From Moraxella sp. VT-16-12 (GTDB lineage Bacteria > Pseudomonadota > Gammaproteobacteria > Pseudomonadales > Moraxellaceae), in contig NZ_NKHK02000004.1 of NCBI RefSeq assembly GCF_002224245.2, forward strand, positions 167,944 to 231,943: a stretch of 64,000 nucleotides of DNA, given 5' to 3'. The position numbers and the translations under genes were made by a program. This document shows, piece by piece, positions 25,584-35,187 of the stretch (position 1 is its first letter; every line of letters starts with the position of its first letter). The notes under the pieces are model-generated. The model saw only the letters and a program-made list of their open reading frames with translations. It did no database searches and was not told where the DNA came from.

Positions 25584-27782
25584 AATCGTCAAGACAGGCA
25601 CGTCTTCGTCATCATCATTGATGACACCGATTTTATAAAACCCTTCAAAAAACACCCGCTCGCCAATGCGTTTATTTGCAAGACTGTTATGTACTTTATG
25701 TAGCAGTTCTAACGCACCCATCTGACCGTTTGTGTCGCTACATATTTTGCTGATGATGGAGACGGCTTGTGGGTGGTCATCGTATTTGTTGGTTAAAATG
25801 TGGGGATTTTCCAAAAATTCATGCTCATGTAAATCCTCACCAAATTCAAGATACGCCTCATACATGACATACACGCAACTGTTGTCAAATAATATCTGCA
25901 AAGGGTCAAACTGCAAAAGTGGATTGTCAAGCTCGTTGTTGCGATTGTACACCGCTTCATAAAAGTCGCTTAGTTCATCATAAACCACGTGGTCAAATGT
26001 CCAAAATAATCCATCAAATACCGATAGGGTCTCATCTTTTGGTTGGTAATCAGCACAAACATTTGGGCGATGGCTGTCCACAACAGGCGGATAGGGTATG
26101 CCTGCTTGTTCTAGTTTTTGCATGAGCGACATCAATCCGTGGTCTAGTTTGTATTGCAGTTCTTGGCGATAAAGTGGGATAAGCTGATAAAACAGGATAA
26201 ATTTATCATCAGAGAGCATGGTGCAGGCGATGTTGTCGTATTGATTATCCGCTTCCAAAAGCAACAATCCTTCAAAGTTGGTATCTGCCAGCGTGTAGGT
26301 GGTTAGGGTATGACCGCTAGCAAGATGACTGTCTTGGTGCAAAGGCTGACGAGCAAGGTTTTTTAACCAACGTATCGGCCAGTAGTCTTTTTCTTTATTG
26401 CTGGTCAAATCCCAGTCCACAGGCACTCTGATGATGAGTTCGGCACGACTTGGGGTGTTGATGTCTGGTGTGTTCATCTGGTAAGCACCCATGCCCCCTG
26501 TGATGAGTGTGTAATAAGGTTGGGCATCGGTGGGTTTGATGACATAAATACTACATTCTATGTCCACCGAGATGATTTCGTGAAACACGTCATCTATTGC
26601 TCCAAAAGTGTCGGTGATATACCGCTCCAAGGCTTGTTTTTCTGCGTGGGTATAAAAATAGGTGTCGCTTTTTTGTTTGGTGGGCGTGGGGTCTTTTTCT
26701 ATTAAGCACAAAGCTTCTTCATCATAGATAAGGCGGTCGCTGTCCATATCATGAACAAGCTGATAAAACAAAGACTGCAAACTAGGATAACAAGACAATA
26801 CATGATAAAATTCAGGGAGTTCATCAAAATGCACGGCAATTGGTTGTCCGATTTGACCTTCGGTGTTTGGGTCTAAATCTAAGCATAAAAGACTCATCTC
26901 ATCTAGGTTGTCTGGGTCTTCTTCGCTCATGGCAATCGGTAGCCAAGCGTGATGATATAAGCGATTTTTGATGTGGTCGCCAAACACCACATTGGTGCGT
27001 GGCAGACGAATGTTTTGCCAGTCATCACCATATTCTTGGCACAGCTTTTTGATGTATTGCTGTTTGACCATTTCTATCTCTTCTAGGTTTAAAAAGCGGT
27101 GCAAGGTGTTTTTATTGGAAAAACGTACGCCAAACTTTTGACCATTAAAAATGCGATACAAAGTGCGAAAATTATCAGGCAAATTTAGCCCAAGACGTGC
27201 TTCAAAAGCGTTAATCTCATCTTCGCTGGCAGGCGGATTAAAACTAAGTTGCACTTTGGGAGCATGATGACCAAGGGTGTTAAAAAAATCTTCTAGCACA
27301 TACTCTATGCCACCTTGTCCACCTAAGTCAGCTTCGTGGGTGCTGATGTTTTTGGTTAGGGCATGATTAATTTTGGCAAGCAGTTCATGCTCATCTTTAT
27401 AATCTTGGGAGTAGCTTAGATGTTTTTGGGCATTGATGGGGTCATTAAGATAAAAATACACATAGCCAACGTGATAATGCCACTGTTTTTCATCAGGTGC
27501 GATAAATGGCTCTACGTCTTTATAAATCTGTAAAGCCTTGTGCAGATAGGGAATGTTATCGGCAGTTTTGTTTTGCCAATATAAATTAATACACGCCCGA
27601 GCTTGTTCCATCAGCAGTAGCGGACTGCGATAGTAAATGGGTAGCTCGTCCATCAAATTGATGATGGGTAAAAAATTATCTTCATCGTCCCATGCTTCTA
27701 CGGCAGTCAAAAGCTCTTCTTCGTCCATGTCGTCTAAGGGTTTTTTGTAGATGGCTTCAAGTTGGGCTATCACTTGGGTCAT
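25569..27782 (-). CDS. large multidomain protein with SMI1/KNR4 and SUFU domains
   Basis: A 737-aa cytoplasmic-type protein with no signal peptide. Residues 1-150 form a helical, TPR-like region. Residues 180-345 match the SMI1/KNR4 fold (ASEDEINAFEARLGLNLPDN, YRIFNG). Residues 395-560 match the suppressor-of-fused domain (TGGMGAYQMN, RAELIIRVPVDWDL, WPIRWLKNLARQP, FYQLIPLYRQELQYKLDHG). Residues 580-737 are acidic and unassigned. Both named folds are common immunity or decoy modules in bacterial polymorphic-toxin loci. No toxin or secretion gene lies nearby, so that role is inference. It is monocistronic, converging on bamE. Confidence 0.78.
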   Translation of the reverse strand: MTQVIAQLEAIYKKPLDDMDEEELLTAVEAWDDEDNFLPIINLMDELPIYYRSPLLLMEQARACINLYWQNKTADNIPYLHKALQIYKDVEPFIAPDEKQWHYHVGYVYFYLNDPINAQKHLSYSQDYKDEHELLAKINHALTKNISTHEADLGGQGGIEYVLEDFFNTLGHHAPKVQLSFNPPASEDEINAFEARLGLNLPDNFRTLYRIFNGQKFGVRFSNKNTLHRFLNLEEIEMVKQQYIKKLCQEYGDDWQNIRLPRTNVVFGDHIKNRLYHHAWLPIAMSEEDPDNLDEMSLLCLDLDPNTEGQIGQPIAVHFDELPEFYHVLSCYPSLQSLFYQLVHDMDSDRLIYDEEALCLIEKDPTPTKQKSDTYFYTHAEKQALERYITDTFGAIDDVFHEIISVDIECSIYVIKPTDAQPYYTLITGGMGAYQMNTPDINTPSRAELIIRVPVDWDLTSNKEKDYWPIRWLKNLARQPLHQDSHLASGHTLTTYTLADTNFEGLLLLEADNQYDNIACTMLSDDKFILFYQLIPLYRQELQYKLDHGLMSLMQKLEQAGIPYPPVVDSHRPNVCADYQPKDETLSVFDGLFWTFDHVVYDELSDFYEAVYNRNNELDNPLLQFDPLQILFDNSCVYVMYEAYLEFGEDLHEHEFLENPHILTNKYDDHPQAVSIISKICSDTNGQMGALELLHKVHNSLANKRIGERVFFEGFYKIGVINDDDEDVPVLTILLGS

Positions 27783-27886
27783 GGTGTCTCGCTTGGGGCT
27801 TGTATTTATGTGCTATTTTAGCTTAAAAGACACTGACTTAAAAGCAAATGGCGATGATTGGTGTGTCCCTGACCGTCTAATATGAC

Positions 27887-27911
27887 AAAAACCGCCATTA
27901 TGACGGTTTTT
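27887..27911 (-). terminator. hairpin downstream of the HXXEE gene
   Basis: Eight-bp stem AAAAACCG with CGGTTTTT, a 9-nt loop and A/T flanks. It sits 118 bp beyond the HXXEE stop and upstream of the SMI1-SUFU gene, so it could serve either direction. Confidence 0.6.
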
Positions 27912-28028
27912 GTGTGGGGCAAGTGCTTTTTTTGATGTGTCGCACCAAGATAAAAACAGCCCCAACGACAGCGACCGTTTGTTAAATATTTGGCAAAATA
28001 TGGACTGACATGGGCGGATGTTTTGTAC

Positions 28029-28565
28029 TTATGAGTGAGTGCGGTGATGAAAAATATTTGCCCAAAAAAACGCCAAAGGTATACTAAATGTCATTAAGAC
28101 AATGCCAATGACTGCCCATAAAAATAGCTGACTGGGTGTGAGCAAATTGGCATTGATAAATTCATAAAGAGTATAGACACAGTAAGGCAGTGCCAGTAGT
28201 GTGGTGATGATGGCGGGAATGTATTTGCCATAAATCAGCCACTGTGCCACATGAATGAGCAAATGCACAAAAAAACCTGCAAAAGTCATCAGCCACCAGT
28301 GGGGCATTTGTAGATAGATGGCAAGATAACACACTAGCGAAATCAACAAAAATTCATGAGCGATGGCGATACTAAAAGTGGCGGTGGTGTAATCAAAAAT
28401 ATGATGTCTTGTTAAAAATGCTTCAAAGTAGGGAAAACGTCTTTGTAATTCGTTATGATTGTGCCTTAGCCATAAGCGAAACATGATGATTTCTTCAAAG
28501 TCATGTAGCATAAAAATGATGGGTAGTAGCACCATCATCAGTTCAAGTGTGCTAAGGGTTGTCAT
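28029..28565 (-). CDS. HXXEE domain membrane protein
   Basis: A 178-aa protein with about five membrane helices and the defining HDFEE motif near residue 21. Further conserved histidines follow in IAHEFLL, VHLLIHVAQ and the C-terminal HHRTH. The family (HXXEE) is thought to bind metal through these residues, but its activity is unknown. The start is the ATG at 28565; the longer frame begins with GTG inside the preceding terminator hairpin and is rejected. Confidence 0.75.
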   Translation of the reverse strand: MTTLSTLELMMVLLPIIFMLHDFEEIIMFRLWLRHNHNELQRRFPYFEAFLTRHHIFDYTTATFSIAIAHEFLLISLVCYLAIYLQMPHWWLMTFAGFFVHLLIHVAQWLIYGKYIPAIITTLLALPYCVYTLYEFINANLLTPSQLFLWAVIGIVLMTFSIPLAFFWANIFHHRTHS

Positions 28566-28584
28566 GGTTTTTATTACAAGATAT

Positions 28585-28613
28585 AAAAAAACCACCCAAA
28601 GATGGGTGGTTTT
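28585..28613 (-). terminator. terminator after the acyl-CoA dehydrogenase gene
   Basis: An 11-bp perfect stem (AAAACCACCCA with TGGGTGGTTTT) with a 4-nt loop and a T run on the minus strand, 7 bp after the stop. Confidence 0.85.
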
Positions 28614-28619
28614 AGAACG

Positions 28620-30440
28620 TTAATCAATGATAAAATTTTCAATTGCCATATCGGTCATTACTTCACTAGGAGCGGTCATGCTCTCAGCAAGTCCTTGGGT
28701 ACGTGGCAGGATTTTGGCAAAATAAAACTCTGCTGTTTGGGTTTTGGCAAGATAAAACTCATGTGGTTCATTGCCACCATTTTTCATCTTATCAAAGGCA
28801 ACGGCTGCCATTCTTGCCCAATGATATGCCATCATGATGTAGCCTGAATACATCAGGTAATCATCACACGCTGATGAAATGATGTCTTTGTTTTTACGGC
28901 GAGCAGTGATGCCCAAACGTAAAGTTAGGGCGTTCCATTCGGCACATAGTTTGGTTAAAGCCCAGACGTATTTACGCATATTTTTATCAAGAGCATAATC
29001 ACCACACCATTTCATAATCCCTGCGGTATAATCACGCACCACCTTACCACGACTTTGCAGTAGGACTTTGCGACCTAATAAATCTAAGGCTTGTACGCCT
29101 GTTGTGCCTTCATACAGCGTGCTGATGCGAGCGTCTCTGGCGATTTGTTCCATGCCCCATTCTTTAATGTAGCCATGACCGCCAAAGATTTGTTGGGCGT
29201 TTTTGACCGACTCAATGCTAAGCTCAGTTAAAAAACCTTTTAATACTGGGGTAAAAAAGCCCATTTTATCATCCCAATGCTCTATCGCTTGTTGGTCGCC
29301 TTTGATGACGGCTTCACTGAGTTTATCAGCATAGCGAGCGGTGTGATAAACCATGCTTCTTGCCCCTTCCAAAAAGGCTTTTTGGGTCAAAAGCAGACGG
29401 CGAACATCGGCATGATGAATGATGGCATCAGCAGGGTGATTAGGCTCTTTTGTGCCGGATAACGCTCTCATAGAACGGCGTTCTTTGGCATAAGGCAGAG
29501 AATTTTGGTATGCTAAATCCATGTGTGATAAGCCTTGCATACCTGTGCCAATGCGAGCGGTGTTCATGTAGGTAAACATCGCTTTTAGACCTTTGTTTGG
29601 CTCACCAATCAAAAATCCCACCGCATCATCAAAGTTTAGCACACAAGTGGCAGACGCGTTAATGCCCATTTTATGCTCAATAGAGCCACAGTTTACGCCG
29701 TTGCGTTCGCCCAAGCTGCCATCATCATTGACCAAAAATTTTGGTACGATAAATAGTGATATGCCCTTTGTGCCAGCAGGGGCATCAGGCAGGCGAGCAA
29801 GCACAATATGAACGATGTTATCCGTCAAGTCGTGTTCGCCGGCACTGATAAAAATCTTTGTGCCATTGATGAGGTAACTGCCATCACCTTTGGGCGTGGC
29901 GGAGGTTTTCATTTGATTGAGGTCAGTACCACAACCTGCTTCGGTCAGACACATGGTGCCACTCCACTCACCGCTCACAAGTTTGGGCAGATAGGTTGTT
30001 TTTTGTTCGGCTGTGCCATATTGTAAAATGGTGTTTACCGAACCAATGGTCAGACCGGGGTACATCGCCCACGCCCAGTTTGCCGAACCCATCATCTCTG
30101 ATTTGGCAAGGTTTAAGGACATTGGCAGACCCATGCCGCCATATTCATCAGGATAGCTGATACCCTGCCAACCACCTGCCACAAACTGCTCATAGGCTTC
30201 TTTAAAACCATCAGGCGTGGTTACTTTACCATCTTTATAAGTACAGCCTTGTTGGTCGCCTGTTTGGTATAGGGGGGACAGCACGTTTTCGGCAAAGTCG
30301 CCAAAGCCTTCTAGTATCATATTGACCGTTTCAGGGTCGGCATTTTTGCCACTGTCTAGTTCGCCGTAGTGTTTGGGGTAGTTTAGGACTTCATTAAATA
30401 AAAAACGCAAATCTCTGATGGGAGCTTTATAGCTTAGCAT
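28620..30440 (-). CDS. acyl-CoA dehydrogenase, long DmdC/FadE-like type
   Basis: FAD enzyme introducing a trans-2 double bond into acyl-CoA. The 606-aa length is the long form with an extra C-terminal domain, the group that includes methylthiopropanoyl-CoA dehydrogenase. YKAPIRDLRFLFNEVL, GGWQGISYPDEYGGMGLP, MCLTEAGCGTDL, IFISAGEHDL and the C-terminal QQIFGGHGYIKEWGMEQIAR with YEGTTGVQALDL mark it. The exact substrate cannot be told from sequence. fadD lies about 7 kb away and is separately transcribed. Monocistronic, bounded by terminators. Confidence 0.9.
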   Translation of the reverse strand: MLSYKAPIRDLRFLFNEVLNYPKHYGELDSGKNADPETVNMILEGFGDFAENVLSPLYQTGDQQGCTYKDGKVTTPDGFKEAYEQFVAGGWQGISYPDEYGGMGLPMSLNLAKSEMMGSANWAWAMYPGLTIGSVNTILQYGTAEQKTTYLPKLVSGEWSGTMCLTEAGCGTDLNQMKTSATPKGDGSYLINGTKIFISAGEHDLTDNIVHIVLARLPDAPAGTKGISLFIVPKFLVNDDGSLGERNGVNCGSIEHKMGINASATCVLNFDDAVGFLIGEPNKGLKAMFTYMNTARIGTGMQGLSHMDLAYQNSLPYAKERRSMRALSGTKEPNHPADAIIHHADVRRLLLTQKAFLEGARSMVYHTARYADKLSEAVIKGDQQAIEHWDDKMGFFTPVLKGFLTELSIESVKNAQQIFGGHGYIKEWGMEQIARDARISTLYEGTTGVQALDLLGRKVLLQSRGKVVRDYTAGIMKWCGDYALDKNMRKYVWALTKLCAEWNALTLRLGITARRKNKDIISSACDDYLMYSGYIMMAYHWARMAAVAFDKMKNGGNEPHEFYLAKTQTAEFYFAKILPRTQGLAESMTAPSEVMTDMAIENFIID

Positions 30441-30568
30441 ACAAATTTCCTTTTGTTGGAGGTGAGTGATGTTCCTACTATACCTTAATTTTGACTCATT
30501 TGATAAGATTAAAAACTATTTTTCATAAATTATATATCAATAGCAAACAAATAATTATAAATAAACAC

Positions 30569-30596
30569 AAAAAACGACCACAAGAGCCGTTTTTTT
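30569..30596 (-). terminator. terminator of the exported-protein gene
   Basis: AAAAAACG pairs with CGTTTTTT across an 11-nt loop. The U-rich tail on the minus strand lies 17 bp after the stop at 30614. Confidence 0.65.
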
Positions 30597-30613
30597 ATCA
30601 CTATGTCGTGATG

Positions 30614-31261
30614 TTAGATTGACTGATGGCAACTTAGGCTGTTGTTTTTGCCATCAAAGCTGAGAGATGTAAATACTTTTCCGGTGTCATATCGCCAACC
30701 ATTTTCATGGATTTCAAGCAAGGCATCAAAAGCGGCTTGACCATCGTTGCTAAGATGACGTTGAACTTGCTGTTTTTGCTGTTGGGAGATGGGTGTATAA
30801 GAAGTATCTATGACAGGCTCGCCATCTTCATCTATTTGGTCTGTTTCTGTATAAGTAACGCCCCATGCTTGTTTTGTGCCAACAACATAGCTTTTGCCAT
30901 CAACGTCTATGCTAAATTGCGGTTTGATTTGGGTAAAATTGGCATTGGCAAAATGCACTGTCAAGAAAAAAGTGTCGCCGTTTAGATATCCGGTAACAAC
31001 ACGAGTGATGGGTTGTCCAAATGCGGTGGCATTTTTTAAACGTACGTCCGTTTTTTCATCGGTGTGTGCATAGCTGACAATGCTTGGTTGTAAACTTTTT
31101 GGAATGTTGGTCTTGTTGCCATCGCCAAGTGTTTTTGTGGGTACGTTAATGATGGAAAAATCGCATTCGTTTTGCATGCTTTTTAAGTAGGGCGTCCAGT
31201 CCACTGCCCATGCTGACAAATTCACACCAAGTAGCCCTGCCATTAAGATGGGTTTTAACAT
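30614..31261 (-). CDS. exported protein of unknown function
   Basis: A 215-aa protein with a signal peptide (MLKPILMAGLLGVNLSAWA, cleavage before VDWTP). Two cysteines remain in the mature protein (NECDFS and LSCHQS), which may form a disulfide joining its ends. The middle is beta-rich (TRVVTGYLNGDTFFLTVHF, QFSIDVDGKSYVV). Three ATG codons stand in a row after GGAG. The spacing favours the third, at 31261. No family recognised. It is monocistronic with a terminator. Confidence 0.72.
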   Translation of the reverse strand: MLKPILMAGLLGVNLSAWAVDWTPYLKSMQNECDFSIINVPTKTLGDGNKTNIPKSLQPSIVSYAHTDEKTDVRLKNATAFGQPITRVVTGYLNGDTFFLTVHFANANFTQIKPQFSIDVDGKSYVVGTKQAWGVTYTETDQIDEDGEPVIDTSYTPISQQQKQQVQRHLSNDGQAAFDALLEIHENGWRYDTGKVFTSLSFDGKNNSLSCHQSI

Positions 31262-31309
31262 CATCATCTCCAATTCAAAACACTAAGTTTAAAAACACAA
31301 CATTGCTTA

Positions 31310-32113
31310 TCATTGTCTGATTTTGATTAAAGATTTTATCAAATTTTCTTGTGTCAAATCAATCTGCTTTGCTGTCCACAGCTCAAAGCTGAGTTTGGCT
31401 TGATTGATGAGCATGCCAAAGCCATCAATTTGCTGGGCGTTTTTAAAATGATTTAAAAAGGCGGACGGTTTGCCATACATCATGTCATAGGCGACATCGG
31501 ACGAGACACTGCCCAAATCAAGGGTTTGTCCTGTGGTGGTGGCAGAGGTGGCATTGATGATGACATCAAAATGTCCTGATAGGTCGCTTAGGGGATAAGG
31601 GCTGATTTGATGATGAAAATCTGTGGCAAGCTGTTTGGCTTTATCTGGTGTGCGATTATAGACAAAAATATCAGCCCCACTTTCTAGTAGCGGTAAAATT
31701 GCCCCACGAGTGGCCCCACCTGCTCCCAGTATGGCAACTTTTTTGCCTTGTAAATCAATATCATGTGCGTTTAAATCCGCCACCAGTCCACGACCGTCTG
31801 TATTATCACCAAACAGTTTGCCATCTTTGAGCATGAGTGTGTTTACCGCACCTGCCGAGCGTGCGTGGTGGCTAAGCAAGCCGTGGGTTTGGCAGATGTC
31901 AAATGCCATCTCTTTAAAAGGCAGGGTGATGTTTGCACCAACACCGCCGCCACAAAAAAACGCTTCTATCACTGCCTTAAAACTGTCAAAATCATTGGGG
32001 CAAAACTGACGCTGATAACTGATATTTAGTCCCACACTTTGAGCAAAAGCGGTGTGAATGGCAGGACTTTTTGAATGGCTAATCGGATTGCCGATGACGA
32101 TAAAATGATGCAT
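31310..32113 (-). CDS. aroE: shikimate dehydrogenase
   Basis: NADPH-dependent reduction of 3-dehydroshikimate to shikimate in aromatic amino-acid synthesis. It is 267 aa. It starts VIGNPISHSKSP; the catalytic Lys is in NITLPFKEMAFD; LSHHARSAGAVNTL, DNTDGRGLVADL, GAGGATRGAI and VYNRTPDKA follow. The C-terminal GFGMLINQAKLSFELWTAK closes the fold. Divergent from the small membrane-anchored protein gene. Confidence 0.96.
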   Translation of the reverse strand: MHHFIVIGNPISHSKSPAIHTAFAQSVGLNISYQRQFCPNDFDSFKAVIEAFFCGGGVGANITLPFKEMAFDICQTHGLLSHHARSAGAVNTLMLKDGKLFGDNTDGRGLVADLNAHDIDLQGKKVAILGAGGATRGAILPLLESGADIFVYNRTPDKAKQLATDFHHQISPYPLSDLSGHFDVIINATSATTTGQTLDLGSVSSDVAYDMMYGKPSAFLNHFKNAQQIDGFGMLINQAKLSFELWTAKQIDLTQENLIKSLIKIRQ

Positions 32114-32182
32114 AATTTTTTGTGTTCTAAGTGGTGAATTTTAGTGGTAAAATGACATTTTGATAGCAAAATGAGCATAATA

Positions 32183-32752
32183 ATGAAAAAAATCATCAAA
32201 CTTTTGGGGCTGTTTGTGGTGGCTGTGGCACTCTGGGGCGTGTGGCGTATGATGTCTAATGATGTGCCATCTCATGCCAAGCCTGCCAAAAATGAGCCTT
32301 TTGTTGCCGAGCCTGTGGTGTATGATGTGTCAAGCTGGGCAATCTCCCCCAAAAGCCGTGAAACAAAGACACTCATGGCACATTTGGGCGTGGCAACTGC
32401 TGATGATGCGATGGATTTTTATGGCAACCCTGCCACTTGTTATCGCTATACTGCCCATCATGAAGCCCCTTTGTATGTTGTGATGGGGCAGGATGTGATG
32501 GAAGTGGTGTGGTATCATGCCAGCCCCAAAGATGATGTGGCATTTAAAGAGCAAAGCCAAAACCACGCCCAAAAAGTCCATGCCCTAGCCACCGCCATTT
32601 ATGGCACGGATGGCAAAACGCTCATGCAGGCGGTGTTATTAGAAAAACCTGCCCCAAAACTGACAGGCTTGATAGAAGCTGGCTGTCAGGCGTATCAATG
32701 TCGGCTGATTATCAACACAAAAAAACTTGGTATCACCACCACCAAGGCATAA
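32183..32752 (+). CDS. membrane-anchored protein of unknown function
   Basis: A 189-aa protein with one N-terminal membrane helix (IIKLLGLFVVAVALWGVW) and a periplasmic domain. Four cysteines occur in the mature part: one in PATCYRYT and three near the end in AGCQAYQCR plus its surroundings. The ATG at 32183 begins MKKIIKLL; one four codons earlier at 32171 is also possible. The 3' end overlaps the opposing DUF2799 gene by 20 bp. No family recognised. Confidence 0.65.
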   Translation: MKKIIKLLGLFVVAVALWGVWRMMSNDVPSHAKPAKNEPFVAEPVVYDVSSWAISPKSRETKTLMAHLGVATADDAMDFYGNPATCYRYTAHHEAPLYVVMGQDVMEVVWYHASPKDDVAFKEQSQNHAQKVHALATAIYGTDGKTLMQAVLLEKPAPKLTGLIEAGCQAYQCRLIINTKKLGITTTKA

Positions 32753-33164
32753 ACCAAGGGTCAAGATAGCCCCAGCCACCATAGCCATAGTGCAAACGAT
32801 TAATGCGTTCGCTCATTTCGTATTGTTGTAACCCCATCATGTTGGCACGGTGTAGCTCATCTAAGTTATGCTCACACACGCCTGTCAAGGTGCGACCCAT
32901 GCGTCCCAAATCATAAGCATTGGCAGGAGTGCAGTATTCAGCCAGACCTTGCTGGCGACCTGTTTCCCAAAGTTGGCGATTTGGTGTAGCTTGACCTTGG
33001 CAAGTTTGGGTGTGGTGTAAGATGACCTGACTGCTTGCCCCACGAATGCCGTCTTGATAACCAACCGCTTGCCAATCAGCCGTTGTGCAGTCTTTGACAT
33101 TTAGGGTGCGTGTGGTGGCACAAGCCGACATCAACAAAACAGACAACAAGAGCAAATATCTCAT
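32733..33164 (-). CDS. DUF2799 lipoprotein
   Basis: A 143-aa lipoprotein with lipobox LMSAC near residue 15 and the DUF2799 core (CTTADWQAVGYQDGIRG, WETGRQQGLAEYCTPANAY). It ends in a tail rich in G, W and Y. The start at 33164 follows GGGGA at a good distance; the longer frame uses TTG. The family is outer-membrane or periplasmic with unknown function. Its stop lies inside the 3' end of the opposing gene. Confidence 0.85.
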   Translation of the reverse strand: MRYLLLLSVLLMSACATTRTLNVKDCTTADWQAVGYQDGIRGASSQVILHHTQTCQGQATPNRQLWETGRQQGLAEYCTPANAYDLGRMGRTLTGVCEHNLDELHRANMMGLQQYEMSERINRLHYGYGGWGYLDPWFMPWWW

Positions 33165-33356
33165 GACAATCCCCAAATTTACTGGTGATGAGTTATTTTA
33201 CCTTAGAATGCAGGACGTATTTGTGCTTGATAACATATTTTTATGATTGAGCAATGTTTTGGAAATAATATGTCACTTATTTTGTACTGGCAAAGATATG
33301 AGAAAAACACGTCCTTTCGTATTTTGTAAATCTGAGCAAATGTTATGGCTGGTGGG

Positions 33357-33686
33357 TCAGTCCATCAAATAAACCACCGTTTCGCCATCTAGGCGAATGG
33401 CTTTATAAAGCTGTAATTCTTTGATAATGCCATTAATATCAGCAGTATTAGCACCTTTAAAACTTAATATGGCTTCTAGGTAGTTTTCTAGGGCGGGCAG
33501 GCGGTTGGGGCGACTTTTTAGCACTCGTTCAAGGCAGTATTGATAGTCCCCAGAGACAGCAGTTTGGCTTGGTTTGGCTTGGGTTTGGTGGTCTGATAGT
33601 GCCATTTGGATGAGCAAGGAAGCAAGTTTGAGTTTGTCTTGATGGTCAAGCTGACTTGCCATGTCTTTAACGGTATTAAAATTCAT
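33357..33686 (-). CDS. conserved-looking hypothetical protein
   Basis: A 109-aa cytoplasmic protein. The first 35 residues form an amphipathic helix (DHQDKLKLASLLIQMALS). The rest (RVLKSRPNRLPALENYLEAI, then KGANTADINGIIKELQLYKA and a final beta hairpin IRLDGETVVYLMD) has the shape of a small winged helix. AGGAC precedes the ATG at 33686. No family recognised. It could be a DNA- or RNA-binding protein, but that is a guess from shape. Confidence 0.6.
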   Translation of the reverse strand: MNFNTVKDMASQLDHQDKLKLASLLIQMALSDHQTQAKPSQTAVSGDYQYCLERVLKSRPNRLPALENYLEAILSFKGANTADINGIIKELQLYKAIRLDGETVVYLMD

Positions 33687-33746
33687 GGGGTGTCCTTTTT
33701 TTGGTGTTGTCTTTAAAGTGTACCCCAACTTGATTGACCATTCAAT

Positions 33747-33782
33747 AAAATCCGCCACTTTTAAGACAAAAGGGCGGATTTT
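33747..33782 (-). terminator. terminator after nhaA
   Basis: A 10-bp outer stem (AAAATCCGCC with GGCGGATTTT). An inner TTTT/AAAA helix makes a long hairpin. A T-rich tail follows on the minus strand, 21 bp after the nhaA stop. Confidence 0.8.
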
Positions 33783-33803
33783 TGGTTGGAATGTATGATG
33801 ATG

Positions 33804-35027
33804 CTAATCTGTGTTACCTGTGCCAAGATACATTTCATCGTTTTTGGCAAAAGTGGGGTGATTTGCGTCTTTGATGGCTGTTCGTAAGAGCAGATAACCT
33901 GCAATCCCAGAGACAAGCGACCCTAAAATAATCCCCAAACGTGGGTCATAATCATCAGGAATGCCACCAAAGGCAAGCCCTGAGATAAATAAACTCATGG
34001 TAAAACCAATGCCACACAGCATGGATACGCCATAGATTTGTTTTAGGTTAGTGCCATTAGGCAGAGCGGCTAGGCGTGTTTTTGTTGCGATGATGACAGG
34101 GAGCATGACACCGATTTGCTTGCCAATAAATAGACCAAGCATAATCCCCAAAGGCACGCCATGCATCAGCTCGTTTGTGCTTGTGCCAGCCAAAGAAATC
34201 CCCGCATTAGCAAAGGCAAACAAGGGCAAAATCCCAAAAGCCACGGTATTGTGCAAATCGTGTTCAAGTTCTTCTAGGGGAGAATGTTCAGGGTCTTTGT
34301 TGTTGCGAAGTGGGATAAAAAACGCCAACAGCACGCCTGCCAATGTAGCATGAACCCCTGATTTTAGCATTGCTGCCCATAAAATTGCACCAATGAGAAT
34401 GTAGGGCGTTAAACGCACGACATTTAGGCGGTTTAATAAAAACAAAAATGGCAAACAAATCGCCGCCACACCAAGCGACACAAGCGACAGCTCGGATGTG
34501 TAAAACAAAGCAATGATGATAATCGCCCCCAAGTCATCAAAAATGGCGATGGACACCAAAAATACTTTTAGGGCGTTGGGGACTTTGTTGCCAAGCAGGC
34601 TTAGCACACCAATGGCAAAAGCGATGTCGGTGGCAGTGGGGATTGCCCAGCCTTTCATGGCTTCGGCATCACCGTGATTAAGTCCAAAATACACCAAAGC
34701 AGGTGCCATCATGCCACCAACAGCACACAAGGCGGGTAAAATGATTTGTTTGACATCAGATAACTCACCAATGAGTGCTTCACGTTTTAGCTCTAAGCCC
34801 ACCAAAAAGAAAAATATCGCCATCAAACCATCATTTATCCAATGGTGAGCGTCTTTGGCAATCTCAAAATTACCAATTTGTAACACCACAGGGGCGTGGA
34901 TAAAGGCGTTATATAGGTCATATAAAGGGGAGTTTGCGACAATCATCGCAAGCAAAGCAGCAAAGGCAAGAACAATCCCACCAGCAGCTTCCAACTCAAA
35001 AAAGGCTTTGACACGGCTCATTGGCAT
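33804..35027 (-). CDS. nhaA: Na+/H+ antiporter NhaA
   Basis: Electrogenic sodium-proton antiporter for salt and alkaline pH tolerance. It is 407 aa with 12 helices. [19 protein letters not shown] and [15 protein letters not shown] (Asp134) are visible. [16 protein letters not shown] carries the paired Asp164 and Asp165 of the ion site. The N-terminal [20 protein letters not shown] and the C-terminal [16 protein letters not shown] complete the family pattern. Single gene. Confidence 0.96.
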   Translation of the reverse strand: MPMSRVKAFFELEAAGGIVLAFAALLAMIVANSPLYDLYNAFIHAPVVLQIGNFEIAKDAHHWINDGLMAIFFFLVGLELKREALIGELSDVKQIILPALCAVGGMMAPALVYFGLNHGDAEAMKGWAIPTATDIAFAIGVLSLLGNKVPNALKVFLVSIAIFDDLGAIIIIALFYTSELSLVSLGVAAICLPFLFLLNRLNVVRLTPYILIGAILWAAMLKSGVHATLAGVLLAFFIPLRNNKDPEHSPLEELEHDLHNTVAFGILPLFAFANAGISLAGTSTNELMHGVPLGIMLGLFIGKQIGVMLPVIIATKTRLAALPNGTNLKQIYGVSMLCGIGFTMSLFISGLAFGGIPDDYDPRLGIILGSLVSGIAGYLLLRTAIKDANHPTFAKNDEMYLGTGNTD

Positions 35028-35187
35028 GGTTATTTTCTCTGTAATAAATGGCTCTTATGATAAGTTTCTTTTAACGAACTTTAAAAATATATCACAAAAA
35101 CTAATGGGGTTAAAGGGTTTTTGTTGATTTTTGTGTAAATGGGATTTGTGGTAGAATTTGGGCGATTAAATGGATTGGGAAATCATC

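Noticed and set aside
27898..27990. Short leftward frame with a membrane-helix-like segment ending VGAVFILVRHIKKS
   Set aside because: Bounded by stops, no start codon, and its stop lies in a terminator hairpin. It could be a gene remnant, but too little remains to support it.
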